The notes under the pieces: model-generated | What the model was told of the DNA's origin: nothing | What the model saw: only the letters and a program-made list of their open reading frames with translations | Databases searched by the model: none | Shown here: in pieces, positions 1 to 5,680 of the stretch | Position numbering within the stretch: position 1 is the first letter of the stretch | How the letters are laid out: each line of letters begins with the position of its first letter | Made by a program: the position numbers and the translations under genes | Assembly (NCBI GenBank): GCA_003506735.1 | Contig: DNYS01000255.1 | Span: 1-6,800 of the forward strand | Direction: 5' to 3' | DNA length: 6,800 nt | DNA from: Nitrospinota bacterium | Lineage (GTDB): Bacteria > UBA8248

Positions 1-357
1 CGGCTCGATAAGCTCCAGGCGCGTTCCTTCCGTGAGCATCCCCAGCCGGTAGAAGGAATGAGCGAGCATCTGGGGAGAGCGGATCAGGCGCACCCGCTCG
101 TGGCGGTTCATCAACAAGCGCACAGCGTCCACCAAGCGTGTGACGGAAAGGCCATCAGCCAGCTCGGCCTCTTCCATCATCAACTCCACCAAACCGCTCA
201 GGCCCGGGTGGGCTTCAAACGCCTCGAAAATGCGTCCCGCGCCATTGAAGTCTATGTCCCCCAGGAGGACGTACCCCACCCCCCCATCGAGCTCGAACCG
301 CAGGAGTTCGAATTCCGAATCGAATACCACCAATTGTGGATGCGCGGACCCGGACAT
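1..357 (-). CDS. STAS-like domain protein, C-terminus cut by window edge
   Basis: The reading frame starts at ATG 357-355 and stays open for 119 codons to the left edge, so only the N-terminal part is visible. The start is supported by AGAGGAG about nine bases upstream. The translation begins MSGSAHPQLVVFDSEF and has the alternating strand/helix feel of a STAS (anti-sigma-factor antagonist-like) domain: a strand around VGYVLLGDIDF, a helix around GRIFEAFEAHPGLSGLVEL, then the segment near residues 60-105 (LADGLSVTRLVDAVRLLMN, then VRLIRSPQMLAHSFYRLGML), which resembles the end of STAS domains where the protein helix lies. STAS proteins act in the cytoplasm in partner-switching regulation; a target is not evident here. 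The usual phosphorylatable Ser after Asp is not clearly present (LADGLS), so a non-canonical or toluene-tolerance-type STAS is possible. Family call is by eye and moderate; the coding call is firm. Confidence 0.7.
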   Translation of the reverse strand, partial: MSGSAHPQLVVFDSEFELLRFELDGGVGYVLLGDIDFNGAGRIFEAFEAHPGLSGLVELMMEEAELADGLSVTRLVDAVRLLMNRHERVRLIRSPQMLAHSFYRLGMLTEGTRLELIEP

Positions 358-375
358 GGAATTCCGCTCCTCTAA

Positions 376-417
376 AACCGACATTTCTCGGTTGGTTCCT
401 TGGATGAAGTGATTCTA
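376..417 (-). promoter_or_regulatory. Possible promoter and leader hairpin of the STAS-like gene
   Basis: Read on the minus strand, TGG-TAGAAT (the -10 hexamer at 417-412) is a fair extended -10 element with no convincing -35. Between it and the ribosome binding site lies a perfect 6-bp inverted repeat, AACCGA-N6-TCGGTT (376-393), that could fold in the leader or be a protein-binding site. It runs into a short T tract but is too weak to call an attenuator. Confidence 0.3.
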
Positions 418-488
418 CCATAATAGGACCACTCGATAGGCTGACATGCCCCAGTGCTCCGTAAATATTTACTCCCCCCATAAAATGA

Positions 489-711
489 ATGTTTTGCCGG
501 GGATATTTGATCGGATCGACGCGGCGAGAATGCCTGGATCATATTATTCCACTGACCGGGGGCCATCTTTGGCGAATTCTCAATTGTTGGGTCTCCTTAC
601 TACAACCAGACAAGACCGCATTCAGCACCTGGGCCGGGAGTTCCCGAGCCGAAGAACATCCCTGTCCCCTTACAACGGGACCGGCATCGAATTGCTAACG
701 GCAAAAAGTAA
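489..711 (+). pseudogene. Transposase remnant (integrase-core C-terminal end), frameshifted
   Basis: From 489 the frame reads FCRGYLIGSTRRECLDHIIP, followed by a GGHLWRILN segment. This matches the recognisable pattern of DDE integrase-core transposases (IS3/IS481-like) around IGSxRRECLDHxI...HLxRIL. The expected continuation, YYNQTRPHSAPGPGVPEPK, is found in a different frame from 598 and ends at TAA 709-711. A frameshift between about 588 and 598 therefore separates two halves of one ancestral coding sequence. The catalytic glutamate region that normally precedes LIGS (AER-like) reads CRG here, and nothing upstream of 485 resembles the rest of the enzyme. It is a dead C-terminal fragment, with no terminal inverted repeats visible. 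The exact IS family cannot be fixed from so short a piece. Confidence 0.7.
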
Positions 712-833
712 TCTCGAAGGATGAGCGAAATGGGCCCCGCCGTGAATATTGCCTTATCTCTCATGCAGCATTACGGTGGATGGAGTTTTTGCGGAGTAAA
801 CTGGAATAGCAGGAACCCAAATCGATATTCACC

Positions 834-852
834 ATACCCCCCCTGGTATAAA
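834..852 (+). promoter_or_regulatory. CsoR-type operator-like palindrome over an extended -10
   Basis: ATACCCCCCCTGGTAT (834-849) is a perfect ATACC/GGTAT inverted repeat around a C tract. That is the layout known for CsoR-family operators (ATAC...GTAT ends enclosing a G/C run). Its right half overlaps TGGTATAAA (844-852), an extended -10 element that recurs identically upstream of the csoR-family gene at 5672-5680. A transcript would start near 859 and run right, but no recognisable gene follows until 1641. Confidence 0.5.
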
Positions 853-1091
853 AATATATTACGGGTTTCGGAATGAGGGCGGGAGACCAGGGAATTGTGG
901 CCCAGCCGCATGATTCAGATTCCGACGGTCAAAATTATTTCTTGTCTATGAAATGAGGAATAGAGGGAACTGCAACAATGAATAAAATGGCCACAATCCC
1001 TTTGGAGCGCCATAAAAAAAAAGAATAATGACAGAAATTTATTTCTCGTTATTTGGCGCATGGATATCCCAGTTCCTGAAAATGGGGGCTC

Positions 1092-1131
1092 CCTTAAAAT
1101 TAAGGTAGAGGATATTTCCATTTATAAATGG
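1092..1131. repeat. Two adjacent short palindromes
   Basis: CCTTAA-AA-TTAAGG (1092-1105) is an inverted repeat with a two-base centre, and CCATTTATAAATGG (1118-1131) is a perfect 14-bp palindrome. They lie 12 bases apart in AT-rich non-coding DNA. They could be protein-binding sites; nothing links them to a particular regulator. Confidence 0.4.
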
Positions 1132-1257
1132 GGAATAGGGACTGCTGAAATGGCTGATGTTCATTCAAATCACCACCCTGGGCAGAAGCGGGCAAATCTA
1201 ATTTTCACATAAATAATTGAAAGTATGTATTTTAATGCATAGGCAGCATGGAAGTAA

Positions 1258-1295
1258 TTGACAATACCTATCTATTTGAATACACTAGAGAGTAT
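1258..1295 (+). promoter_or_regulatory. Sigma70-type promoter with overlapping ATAC-N8-GTAT operator-like site
   Basis: TTGACA (1258-1263, consensus -35) and TACACT (1281-1286, 4 of 6 match to -10) are separated by exactly 17 bases. ATACACTAGAGAGTAT (1280-1295) covers the -10 and the expected start near 1293, and has the same ATAC-N8-GTAT form as the sites at 834, 5436 and 5662. The arrangement suits repression by a CsoR-family protein. The next firm gene on this strand begins at 1641, giving a leader of about 350 bases if this is its promoter. Confidence 0.45.
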
Positions 1296-1491
1296 AGTAT
1301 TTGCAATTATCGTGATTTGGAAGCTCTCTTTCATTGTGCCGGCGGCAACCAGGGCCGATTTTCTGTTGGTGAATTTCCCTATGGAAATCCAGCCAATTGC
1401 TGGCAAATGGCTGGAGGGCTTCCGGGAGCCGTTGTATTCCCGCCTAAAGGCGATAAACGGGCCATTATATCCGGTTATCGATTATCACTGA
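1258..1491 (+). CDS. Doubtful small frame, unknown product
   Basis: A TTG-initiated frame of 77 codons ends at TGA 1489-1491. It has a hydrophobic stretch near residues 12-28, followed by a more ordinary segment containing IAGKWLEGFREPLYSRLKAI. From about residue 19 the codons look fairly coding-like, but I recognise no family. The putative TTG start coincides with the -35 hexamer of the promoter described at this position, so a transcript from that promoter could not include it. The frame may be the remnant C-terminus of a lost gene or chance. A second frame from ATG 1248 overlaps it and looks less protein-like. Confidence 0.15.
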   Translation: MTIPIYLNTLESIVFAIIVIWKLSFIVPAATRADFLLVNFPMEIQPIAGKWLEGFREPLYSRLKAINGPLYPVIDYH

Positions 1492-1640
1492 AGCAAAAAT
1501 GAGACCCGGGGAGCATCCCCCCCCTGGCCGTTGTGCTGTCTATTTGATGGGCTGGGCATTGAAGCATAGTTTCTGCCTAATGTGGTCTATTTTGATAAGA
1601 TGAGAATCAATTTCAAACCAAGCGGCATGGAGATCTTCCC

Positions 1641-2408
1641 ATGAAATCCGGGCGTTGGGTATGGACCCCGAGCAGCTATCGAAAGCGAATCGTTTGTCCG
1701 CCGTTTTGGATGATTCTGGCGGTCCTTTTCATCCTTTTAAATCTCTACGAAGGTAAAGCGCGTCTGGGCGCCGAAGGCGTGGGGCAGAGACCAATCGAAA
1801 TCCGTTTCGGAAGCGAAACAAATGGTGTTCCCTGGGAGTTGAGGCCGGAGAAGGAGAGTTTGCTCGTCATCCCGGGAGAAGCGGTTCGCGGGGTATTTCG
1901 GCTGAAGAGTCTTGCCTCCCGCCAGCGGACGGTTCTCGTCCGTCACAAATTCGATCCCCCCGAGATGATTCGCTATTTGCCCACCCTTGAATGTGGGCTC
2001 CAGTTCACCATTACGATGGATCCGGGAGAGGAGCAGGAATTTGAAAGCGAGTTCTTCCTCCGGGAAGGCGTTCCGAATGGAAGCGGGCCGATTCGAATTG
2101 TTTTCACGTTTGAACTTTTGGATGAACCATACGGCTCCAAGGAGTTGAAACGGGGGCGGGATATTTACCTCAGCCGGTGTACCACCTGCCACGGATCGGA
2201 CGGCAAGGGCGAAACCTTCCTGTCCAAACGGTTTCCGGCGCCGCCGGCCGACCTTCGGGCCTCGGTCCGGGAGAGGAACGACTGGCAGCTTCTTCGTTTT
2301 CTCACTGAGGGCAAGGGAATGATGCCCGCCTTCTCTCCGGCCATCGATGAGAATGAGCTCCGCAATGTCGTCCATTATCTCCGTACGAAATGGGGAGATA
2401 AAAGATAA
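1641..2408 (+). CDS. Membrane-anchored Cox11/CtaG-like domain fused to cytochrome c
   Basis: The 255-residue protein has a short basic N-terminus, one membrane segment (about residues 22-36, PFWMILAVLFILLNLY), a periplasmic Cox11/CtaG-like domain (about 50-160) and a C-terminal c-type cytochrome domain (about 168-252). The Cox11 resemblance rests on VPWELRPEKESLLVIPGE (63-80), the segment up to LECGLQF (117-122) and the late strand IRIVFTFELL. Cox11 delivers copper to the CuB site of haem-copper oxidases through a CFCF motif; here only C118 remains (ECGLQF), so copper handling by this site is uncertain. The haem site is CTTCH (180-184), with an axial Met probably M227 or M228 (GKGMMPAF). GGAGAT lies six bases before the ATG. 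The stop overlaps the next gene by one base (TAATG), implying coupled translation with the SCO gene. The role is probably oxidase assembly or electron transfer. Confidence 0.8.
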   Translation: MKSGRWVWTPSSYRKRIVCPPFWMILAVLFILLNLYEGKARLGAEGVGQRPIEIRFGSETNGVPWELRPEKESLLVIPGEAVRGVFRLKSLASRQRTVLVRHKFDPPEMIRYLPTLECGLQFTITMDPGEEQEFESEFFLREGVPNGSGPIRIVFTFELLDEPYGSKELKRGRDIYLSRCTTCHGSDGKGETFLSKRFPAPPADLRASVRERNDWQLLRFLTEGKGMMPAFSPAIDENELRNVVHYLRTKWGDKR

Positions 2409-3001
2409 TGCGTTTGATTCTCTTTGTTCTTGCGGCGTTTCTCATAACCTTTTCGTCCTACGCCGCCGCGCACCGTGGCCCTGGCGATGCCAAGGCCAGG
2501 CCGGCCGAGATAAACCGGGATGCCCCCCCCTTTCGCCTGACGGCGCAGGACGGCAGGCGCGTGGCGCTGTCGGATTTTCGTGGAAACATTGTTTTGCTCA
2601 GTTTTATTTATACGACCTGCATCGATTTATGTCCCTTTGTTACGGCGGACATGATGTCCGTTTTTCGGCGCGACCGGAAGGCGGGAAGGCGTAACCTGCG
2701 GCTTTTATTTATCGCCACGGACCCGGAAGTGGACAAGCCCCGCGTCCTCCTCTCATACGCCGAGCGCTACGGCGCCGACCTGAGCGTATCGACATTCCTC
2801 ACGGGTACAGAGGCGGAACTTCGCCCCGTTTGGGGATCCTATGGCGTCAAGGTGTCCAAAAAAGCGCGCGGGCTCGTCGAGCATACGATGGTCACGGTCC
2901 TTATCGATTCGGATGGGAAAATTCGGCGGCGGTACCTTGGCGGGCGAATTGAACTCGATCAAGTTTTAAAGGATATCGCGATGGTTCGGGCGGAGGCGTA
3001 G
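2408..3001 (+). CDS. SCO1/SenC-family copper chaperone / thiol-disulfide protein
   Basis: The 197-residue protein has a hydrophobic export segment (residues 3-20, no lipobox Cys) and then a thioredoxin-like SCO domain. The diagnostic CxxxC site is C71 and C75 in YTTCIDLCP, and the distal conserved His is H159 (LVEHTMV). Together they form the Cu-binding triad known for the family. RLLFIATDPEVDKP (about 98-111) matches the usual SCO strand-loop. SCO proteins mature the CuA centre of cytochrome c oxidase or act as periplasmic thiol reductants. The gene begins inside the stop of the Cox11-like/cytochrome gene, with GGGGAG about ten bases upstream, so the two form a tight oxidase-assembly unit. 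All metal-site residues are present and the length is typical, so it should be functional. Confidence 0.92.
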   Translation: MRLILFVLAAFLITFSSYAAAHRGPGDAKARPAEINRDAPPFRLTAQDGRRVALSDFRGNIVLLSFIYTTCIDLCPFVTADMMSVFRRDRKAGRRNLRLLFIATDPEVDKPRVLLSYAERYGADLSVSTFLTGTEAELRPVWGSYGVKVSKKARGLVEHTMVTVLIDSDGKIRRRYLGGRIELDQVLKDIAMVRAEA

Positions 3002-3073
3002 GAATTTATCAGCCTCGAAAATGTTTGAATCGATCGGTCGTAAAACAAAGATTTTGAGAAAAAGATGTTCTCG

Positions 3074-3108
3074 GCGGCTGTGGGCCGCGCTCCGGATGGG
3101 GGTCCGGA
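3074..3108 (+). repeat. GC-rich hairpins between SCO gene and binding-protein gene
   Basis: GCGGC-N5-GCCGC (3074-3088) and TCCGGA-N6-TCCGGA (3091-3108) can each form a small stem-loop in the leader ahead of the solute-binding protein gene. No T tract follows, so they are not called a terminator. They could separate expression of the two units. Confidence 0.3.
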
Positions 3109-3149
3109 CATCGCCCCGGGCCGGGATAATCGAGAAGGAGATTTGGGAG

Positions 3150-4148
3150 ATGATGAAAAGAAATTTTACGGCGGCTCTGGCCATTTTCGCAATGTTGTCT
3201 CTTTTTGCATTTTCAGGTCCGGCTGGCGCGGCGAAGAAAATCAAGATTCTACCCGGCAAGGCGATCGATCTCCGGATTATCGAAAATGGAAAAGTCACCG
3301 CCCAGGGCGTCAAGGCCGTTAAGCAGATTTCTCGGGCGAATCTGGTGCTCTACCTGGCGGGCAATCAGTTCATGGCGATGGGTGACGTCATCGGCGCGTT
3401 TCAAAAAACCCATCCCGGCGTGAAAAAAAGTTTTCGTGGAAACCCTCCCGCCGGGGCTGATCCTCAGGCAAATCCTCCGGGGAGGCGGTGTCTTCAAGGG
3501 AGTCACCGTTCCTCCCTACCCGGATATATACGCCAGCGTAAACATCAAGCATCTCAAACGGCTGGCCAAAAAGGGGTTGATGACCCATTCGAGGCTTTAT
3601 CTACATAACAAGCTCGAAATCATGGTGCCAAGGGAAACCCGAAGAGGATCAAATCCCCTCTCGATTTCATCAAGCCTGGGATTAAAAACTCGCACCCGAA
3701 CCTGACGACCGAGGGCATCGCGAAGTTCTACATCTCGGCGATGTGGAAGATTTACGGCGGCAACGATCTGTTCATGAAAATCTCGAACGGGAAGACCTGC
3801 TTCGCGTGCGATGCCGGAAACAACCGGACCTGGTTTACCCAGGTTCACCACCGGGAGCCGGCCAAGCGGATCCTGGATGGCCGGTCACACGCGGGTATCG
3901 TCTGGGTCACCGAAATTCTGCATGCCCAGAGAACGGGCAAGGTGGTCGAGGGCGTCAAAATTCCGGCGCCCTACAACCTGGCGGCCAAGGTCAACTACGC
4001 CATCGGGGCGGTAACGGAGGGGCGCAACCGGGCCAACGCCGAGGCCTATCTGAAATGGCTGGCCACCCCGGCGGCGAAAGCCGCCTACGCCAAGCATCAC
4101 TTTGTGCCCGCGACAGGGGCGGAGTTGTCGCCGATGGCGCTCAAATAA
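3150..4148 (+). pseudogene. ModA-like periplasmic solute-binding protein, two compensating frameshifts
   Basis: The start ATG 3150 follows AAGGAG by nine bases and gives a clear Sec signal (MMKRNFTAALAIFAMLSLF, then an AGA-type cleavage region). Three consecutive pieces in two frames make one protein of about 332 residues. Frame 1 runs to the A7 run at 3423-3429. The +1-shifted frame then carries VFVETLPPGLILRQIL up to LEIMVP. Near 3628-3633 it shifts back to KGNPKRIKSPLDF and on to the stop at 4146-4148. Removing one A from the A7 run and adding one base near 3629 restores the whole frame. As written, translation ends at TAA 3606-3608. The repaired product resembles ModA-type family-1 binding proteins (LVLYLAGNQFMAMGDVIGAF; PKGNP-like strand; WLATPAAKAAYAKHHF near the end). 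No permease or ATPase gene is nearby, so the ligand is unknown. The errors may be sequencing artefacts. Confidence 0.75.
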
Positions 4149-4205
4149 CCGGGCTTCGTGAACCCGGCATCCGGATTGCGGTGCGGGATTTTTTTCGGAA
4201 AAAAA
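4149..4205 (+). promoter_or_regulatory. Stem-loops between binding-protein gene and dsrE-like gene
   Basis: Directly after the stop codon, CCGGG...CCCGG (4149-4167) forms a stem with a short inner TTC/GAA pairing. About twenty bases later a T7-CGG-A7 inverted repeat (4189-4205) leads into the ribosome binding site AAGGAG. The first hairpin lacks an adjacent T tract, so it is more likely an mRNA-processing or partial-termination element than a full terminator. Confidence 0.3.
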
Positions 4206-4217
4206 GGAGACGATGAA

Positions 4218-4478
4218 ATGATGAGCGGATTGAGCAAGAAAAATTTTCTGAAAGCAGGCATGGCTGTGGCCGTCGCGGGTCTTTTTGTCGCGGGGATCGG
4301 GGTAAAGATGGCGGTTGCCGGTCACACGGCGCACAACTCGAAAAAGCACAAGATGATTCTGCAGTTGAACGATCCAAGATGGAAGCACGCCATGTTCGTT
4401 CTGGGAAACGCCAAGAACATTTTTAAGGGCGTCGGCGCGAAAAATATTGATCTGGAGCTGGTGGTGTTCGGCCCGGCT
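4218..4478 (+). pseudogene. Exported DsrE-family protein, C-terminal half missing
   Basis: Two ATGs (4218, 4221) follow AAGGAG. The protein begins MMSGLSKKNFLKAGMAVAVA, an export signal with a long hydrophobic stretch, then KHKMILQLNDPRWKHAMFVL and a segment with NAKNIFKGVGAKNIDLELVVFGPA. That second part is the typical N-terminal half of COG1416-type DsrE proteins (strand, N-D-P, helix, NA+N, strand, GP). The family normally continues for about 60 more residues with a conserved Cys; here resemblance stops at about residue 87. The frame stays open to TGA 4572-4574, but that tail is simply the antisense of other genes. The signal looks like the Tat pattern SRRxFLK with both arginines replaced by lysines. 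These proteins are thought to bind or move sulfane sulfur. The gene follows the binding-protein gene by 69 bases. Confidence 0.7.
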
Positions 4479-4530
4479 CCTCCACCCCACTCGTCTGGAC
4501 ATACAGGATGCTTTTTTCGTCTTCGCTCAC
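4465..4530 (-). pseudogene. First ~22 codons of a third DsrE-family gene, truncated
   Basis: On the minus strand, 14 bases after the dsrE2 stop, GTG at 4530-4528 is preceded by GGAGAG at good spacing. It opens a frame reading VSEDEKSILYVQTSG, then VEEPGRT. ILYVQTSGxxxPxRT is the standard N-terminal strand and loop of cytoplasmic DsrE-like proteins, normally followed by a YAPF-like helix. Here the match ends after T (4465) because the DNA beyond is the coding sequence of the exported DsrE-family gene on the other strand. The gene would have been the third member of tusA-dsrE2-dsrE. It is too short for ordinary gene finding, but codon pattern, ribosome binding site and position support it. Confidence 0.6.
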
Positions 4531-4544
4531 GAAACTCTCCACAC

Positions 4545-5141
4545 CTAAATAAACATGCTCACATTGGCGGATGAGGCATAATCAAGGAACGTCGTCGCCC
4601 CGCATACCTCGCAACCTTCGATCAAGTCCTCCTCGACAACTCCCATCATTCCCATTGTGGTTCCGCAGGCGAACATCCGCACGTCGGATTCCATGGAAAT
4701 TTCCATCATTTCCGGAAGCGTGGGAATTTTTGCCTTGGCGATCCAGCTTTTCATCATTGCCGTCGCCACCGCAGTCATTCCCGGAAGGGCGGAGATCAGA
4801 TTCGGTACCTTGAGGAAAGGCAACGCAGGAATCGGAGGCGGCATCGCCGGGTTTCCGATGGGACCCACTTTCAGCGATTTATAGCGATCCTTGTGCAGGA
4901 TATCCAGACCGTAAAAAGTAAAGAAAATCCCGACTTCCCATCCCAGACTCACCGCAGTGGTGGCGAGAATGAAGGGAGGGTAGGCCATATCCAGAGTGCC
5001 CTTGGATGCCACCATCGCAAGACGCGGAGTTTTCTCTTCTTTGGGTTGGCTTGCCAGCGCCTCGGCAACCCCATCCTTAATTTTTCGATCAATATATTCC
5101 TGGAGCTTTGGGTCGAGCAAGGTTTGCTCATCGACACCCAT
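4545..5141 (-). CDS. dsrE2: DsrE2-family (DsrE/F/DrsH-like) sulfur carrier protein
   Basis: The start is ATG 5141-5139, directly behind AAAGGAG, giving 198 residues; the longer frame upstream overlaps tusA and has no ribosome binding site. After a helical, charged N-terminus (about 1-37) comes the DsrE-like fold: LAMVASKGTLDMAYPPFILA (41-60), GWEVGIFFTFYGLDIL, a Pro-rich linker near 99-113, then RMFACGTTMGMMGV (155-168) with C159 and EGCEVCGATTFLDYA (176-190) with C177 and C180. C159 sits where the family keeps its persulfide-carrying cysteine; the extra CxxC pair could bind metal or sulfur. DsrE2 proteins partner with TusA in moving sulfane sulfur in the cytoplasm of sulfur oxidisers. The gene lies 29 bases after tusA on the same strand and shares its promoter. 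Confidence 0.88.
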   Translation of the reverse strand: MGVDEQTLLDPKLQEYIDRKIKDGVAEALASQPKEEKTPRLAMVASKGTLDMAYPPFILATTAVSLGWEVGIFFTFYGLDILHKDRYKSLKVGPIGNPAMPPPIPALPFLKVPNLISALPGMTAVATAMMKSWIAKAKIPTLPEMMEISMESDVRMFACGTTMGMMGVVEEDLIEGCEVCGATTFLDYASSANVSMFI

Positions 5142-5170
5142 CTCTATCTCCTTTGGCGCAGCGATCGGGC

Positions 5171-5410
5171 CTATTTCGTCAGACGAATGTAAAAGGTGTA
5201 GACTTTTTCCTCCTCCGATGCGCTGAGGAGTTCGTGCCCCGTTTGTCTCGCCCATGCTTCCATATCCGGCATCGACCCCGGATCCGTGGCCACCATCTTC
5301 AAAACCTGGCCCACCTCCATTTGCTTGACAGTTTTCGATGTCCTAATAATCGGGACAGGGCAAAGAAGCCCCTGGCAATCCAACTCTTGGTCAGCCACCG
5401 GTAACTCCAT
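5171..5410 (-). CDS. tusA: TusA-family sulfurtransferase (sulfur carrier)
   Basis: The 79-residue protein starts at ATG 5410-5408 behind AGGAG with six bases spacing. The signature is LDCQGLLCPVPIIRTSK (10-26): C17 in the CPxP motif is the cysteine that carries a persulfide in all TusA proteins. A second cysteine at C12 is often Thr or Ala in other members. The central part (VLKMVATDPGSMPDMEAWA) and C-terminal part (GHELLSASEEEKVYTFYI) match the two-layer TusA fold, and the length is normal. TusA accepts sulfane sulfur, commonly from rhodanese or DsrE2, and hands it to oxidising (Dsr or Hdr-like) or biosynthetic systems. It is the first gene of the minus-strand unit with dsrE2 and sits under a strong promoter with an operator-like palindrome. 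Confidence 0.93.
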   Translation of the reverse strand: MELPVADQELDCQGLLCPVPIIRTSKTVKQMEVGQVLKMVATDPGSMPDMEAWARQTGHELLSASEEEKVYTFYIRLTK

Positions 5411-5435
5411 ACTGAACTCCTATCTGAATACTGCT

Positions 5436-5451
5436 ATACTGGGTAGAGTAT
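5436..5451. promoter_or_regulatory. CsoR-type operator-like site at the tusA start
   Basis: ATACTGGGTAGAGTAT (ATACTCTACCCAGTAT on the tusA strand) has the ATAC-N8-GTAT form, with one extra flanking T/A pair extending the palindrome to 18 bases (5435-5452). It lies immediately downstream of the -10 and over the predicted start near 5448, a position that would block transcription of tusA-dsrE2 when bound. Confidence 0.55.
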
Positions 5452-5454
5452 ATA

Positions 5455-5483
5455 ATTCTACTTTGCCATCGGAACCCTGTCAA
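5455..5483 (-). promoter_or_regulatory. Strong sigma70-type promoter of tusA-dsrE2
   Basis: On the minus strand TTGACA (5483-5478, perfect -35) is followed by a 17-base spacer and TAGAAT (5460-5455, 5 of 6 match to the -10 consensus). The start would be near 5448, leaving a short leader of about 38 bases before the tusA ATG. Confidence 0.65.
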
Positions 5484-5640
5484 TACATTTATCGCCTCCT
5501 CTCTTTTTATTCATTGCAACCCTCCCGCAAGGAGTAATTCCATCGGCCTCATACATGAAAAAATTCTAATTAATCAACATATTATCAAATAGTTACGTAG
5601 AAAAGTCCAGTTCCGCAACGGGGACCAAAGAAATATTTCA

Positions 5641-5680
5641 ATACCCCCCCATAGTATATTGATACGCTATATGGTATAAA
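5641..5680 (+). promoter_or_regulatory. Tandem operator-like sites and extended -10 ahead of the CsoR-family gene
   Basis: ATACCCCCCCATAGTAT (5641-5657, ATAC-N9-GTAT with a C tract) is followed four bases later by ATACGCTATATGGTAT (5662-5677, ATAC-N8-GTAT). The second overlaps TGGTATAAA (5672-5680), an extended -10 with no good -35, identical to the nine bases at 844-852. This would fit autoregulation of the repressor gene at 5882, though the leader is long and another promoter closer to the gene is possible. Confidence 0.5.

Larger units (their letters stand above)
358..1640. other. Gene-poor region of about 1.3 kb
   Basis: No convincing intact gene lies between the STAS-like gene and the cytochrome gene. 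The stretch is AT-richer than its neighbours and contains a decayed transposase fragment (489-711), a perfect 12-bp palindrome GTAAATATTTAC (461-472), a CsoR-type operator-like site with an extended -10 (834-852), two further palindromes (1092-1105 and 1118-1131), a promoter-like TTGACA-N17-TACACT with a second operator-like site (1258-1295) and one doubtful small frame (1258-1491). Short frames at 721-874, 873-956 and 978-1028 exist but show no family resemblance. The region looks like a decayed insertion site that keeps functional regulatory sites. Confidence 0.6.

Noticed and set aside
58..412. Plus-strand frames at 58-375 and 140-412
   Set aside because: They are antisense to the STAS-like gene, which has a good ribosome binding site, sensible codons and a domain-like translation on the minus strand.
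721..874. 51-residue frame from ATG 721 (50 codons plus stop)
   Set aside because: No family resemblance, weak ribosome binding site, and it runs through the operator-like site at 834-849.
1507..1524. GGGGA-GCA-TCCCC near 1507-1520 as a terminator
   Set aside because: The stem is five base pairs with no following T run and no gene clearly ending there.
1737..2375. Minus-strand frame of 212 codons
   Set aside because: It lies entirely antisense to the Cox11-like/cytochrome c gene, whose CTTCH and membrane segment are unambiguous.
3021..3149. Upstream extension of the binding-protein gene from ATG 3021
   Set aside because: The extra 43 residues are Arg-rich and would bury the signal peptide; ATG 3150 has AAGGAG nearby and starts a standard Sec signal.
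3885..4502. Minus-strand frame of 205 codons
   Set aside because: It is antisense to the end of the binding-protein gene and to the dsrE-like gene and shows no family pattern; both plus-strand genes have clear homology-like motifs.
5142..5255. Longer start for dsrE2
   Set aside because: It overlaps tusA, and the added residues are unlike the family; ATG 5141 sits directly behind AAAGGAG.
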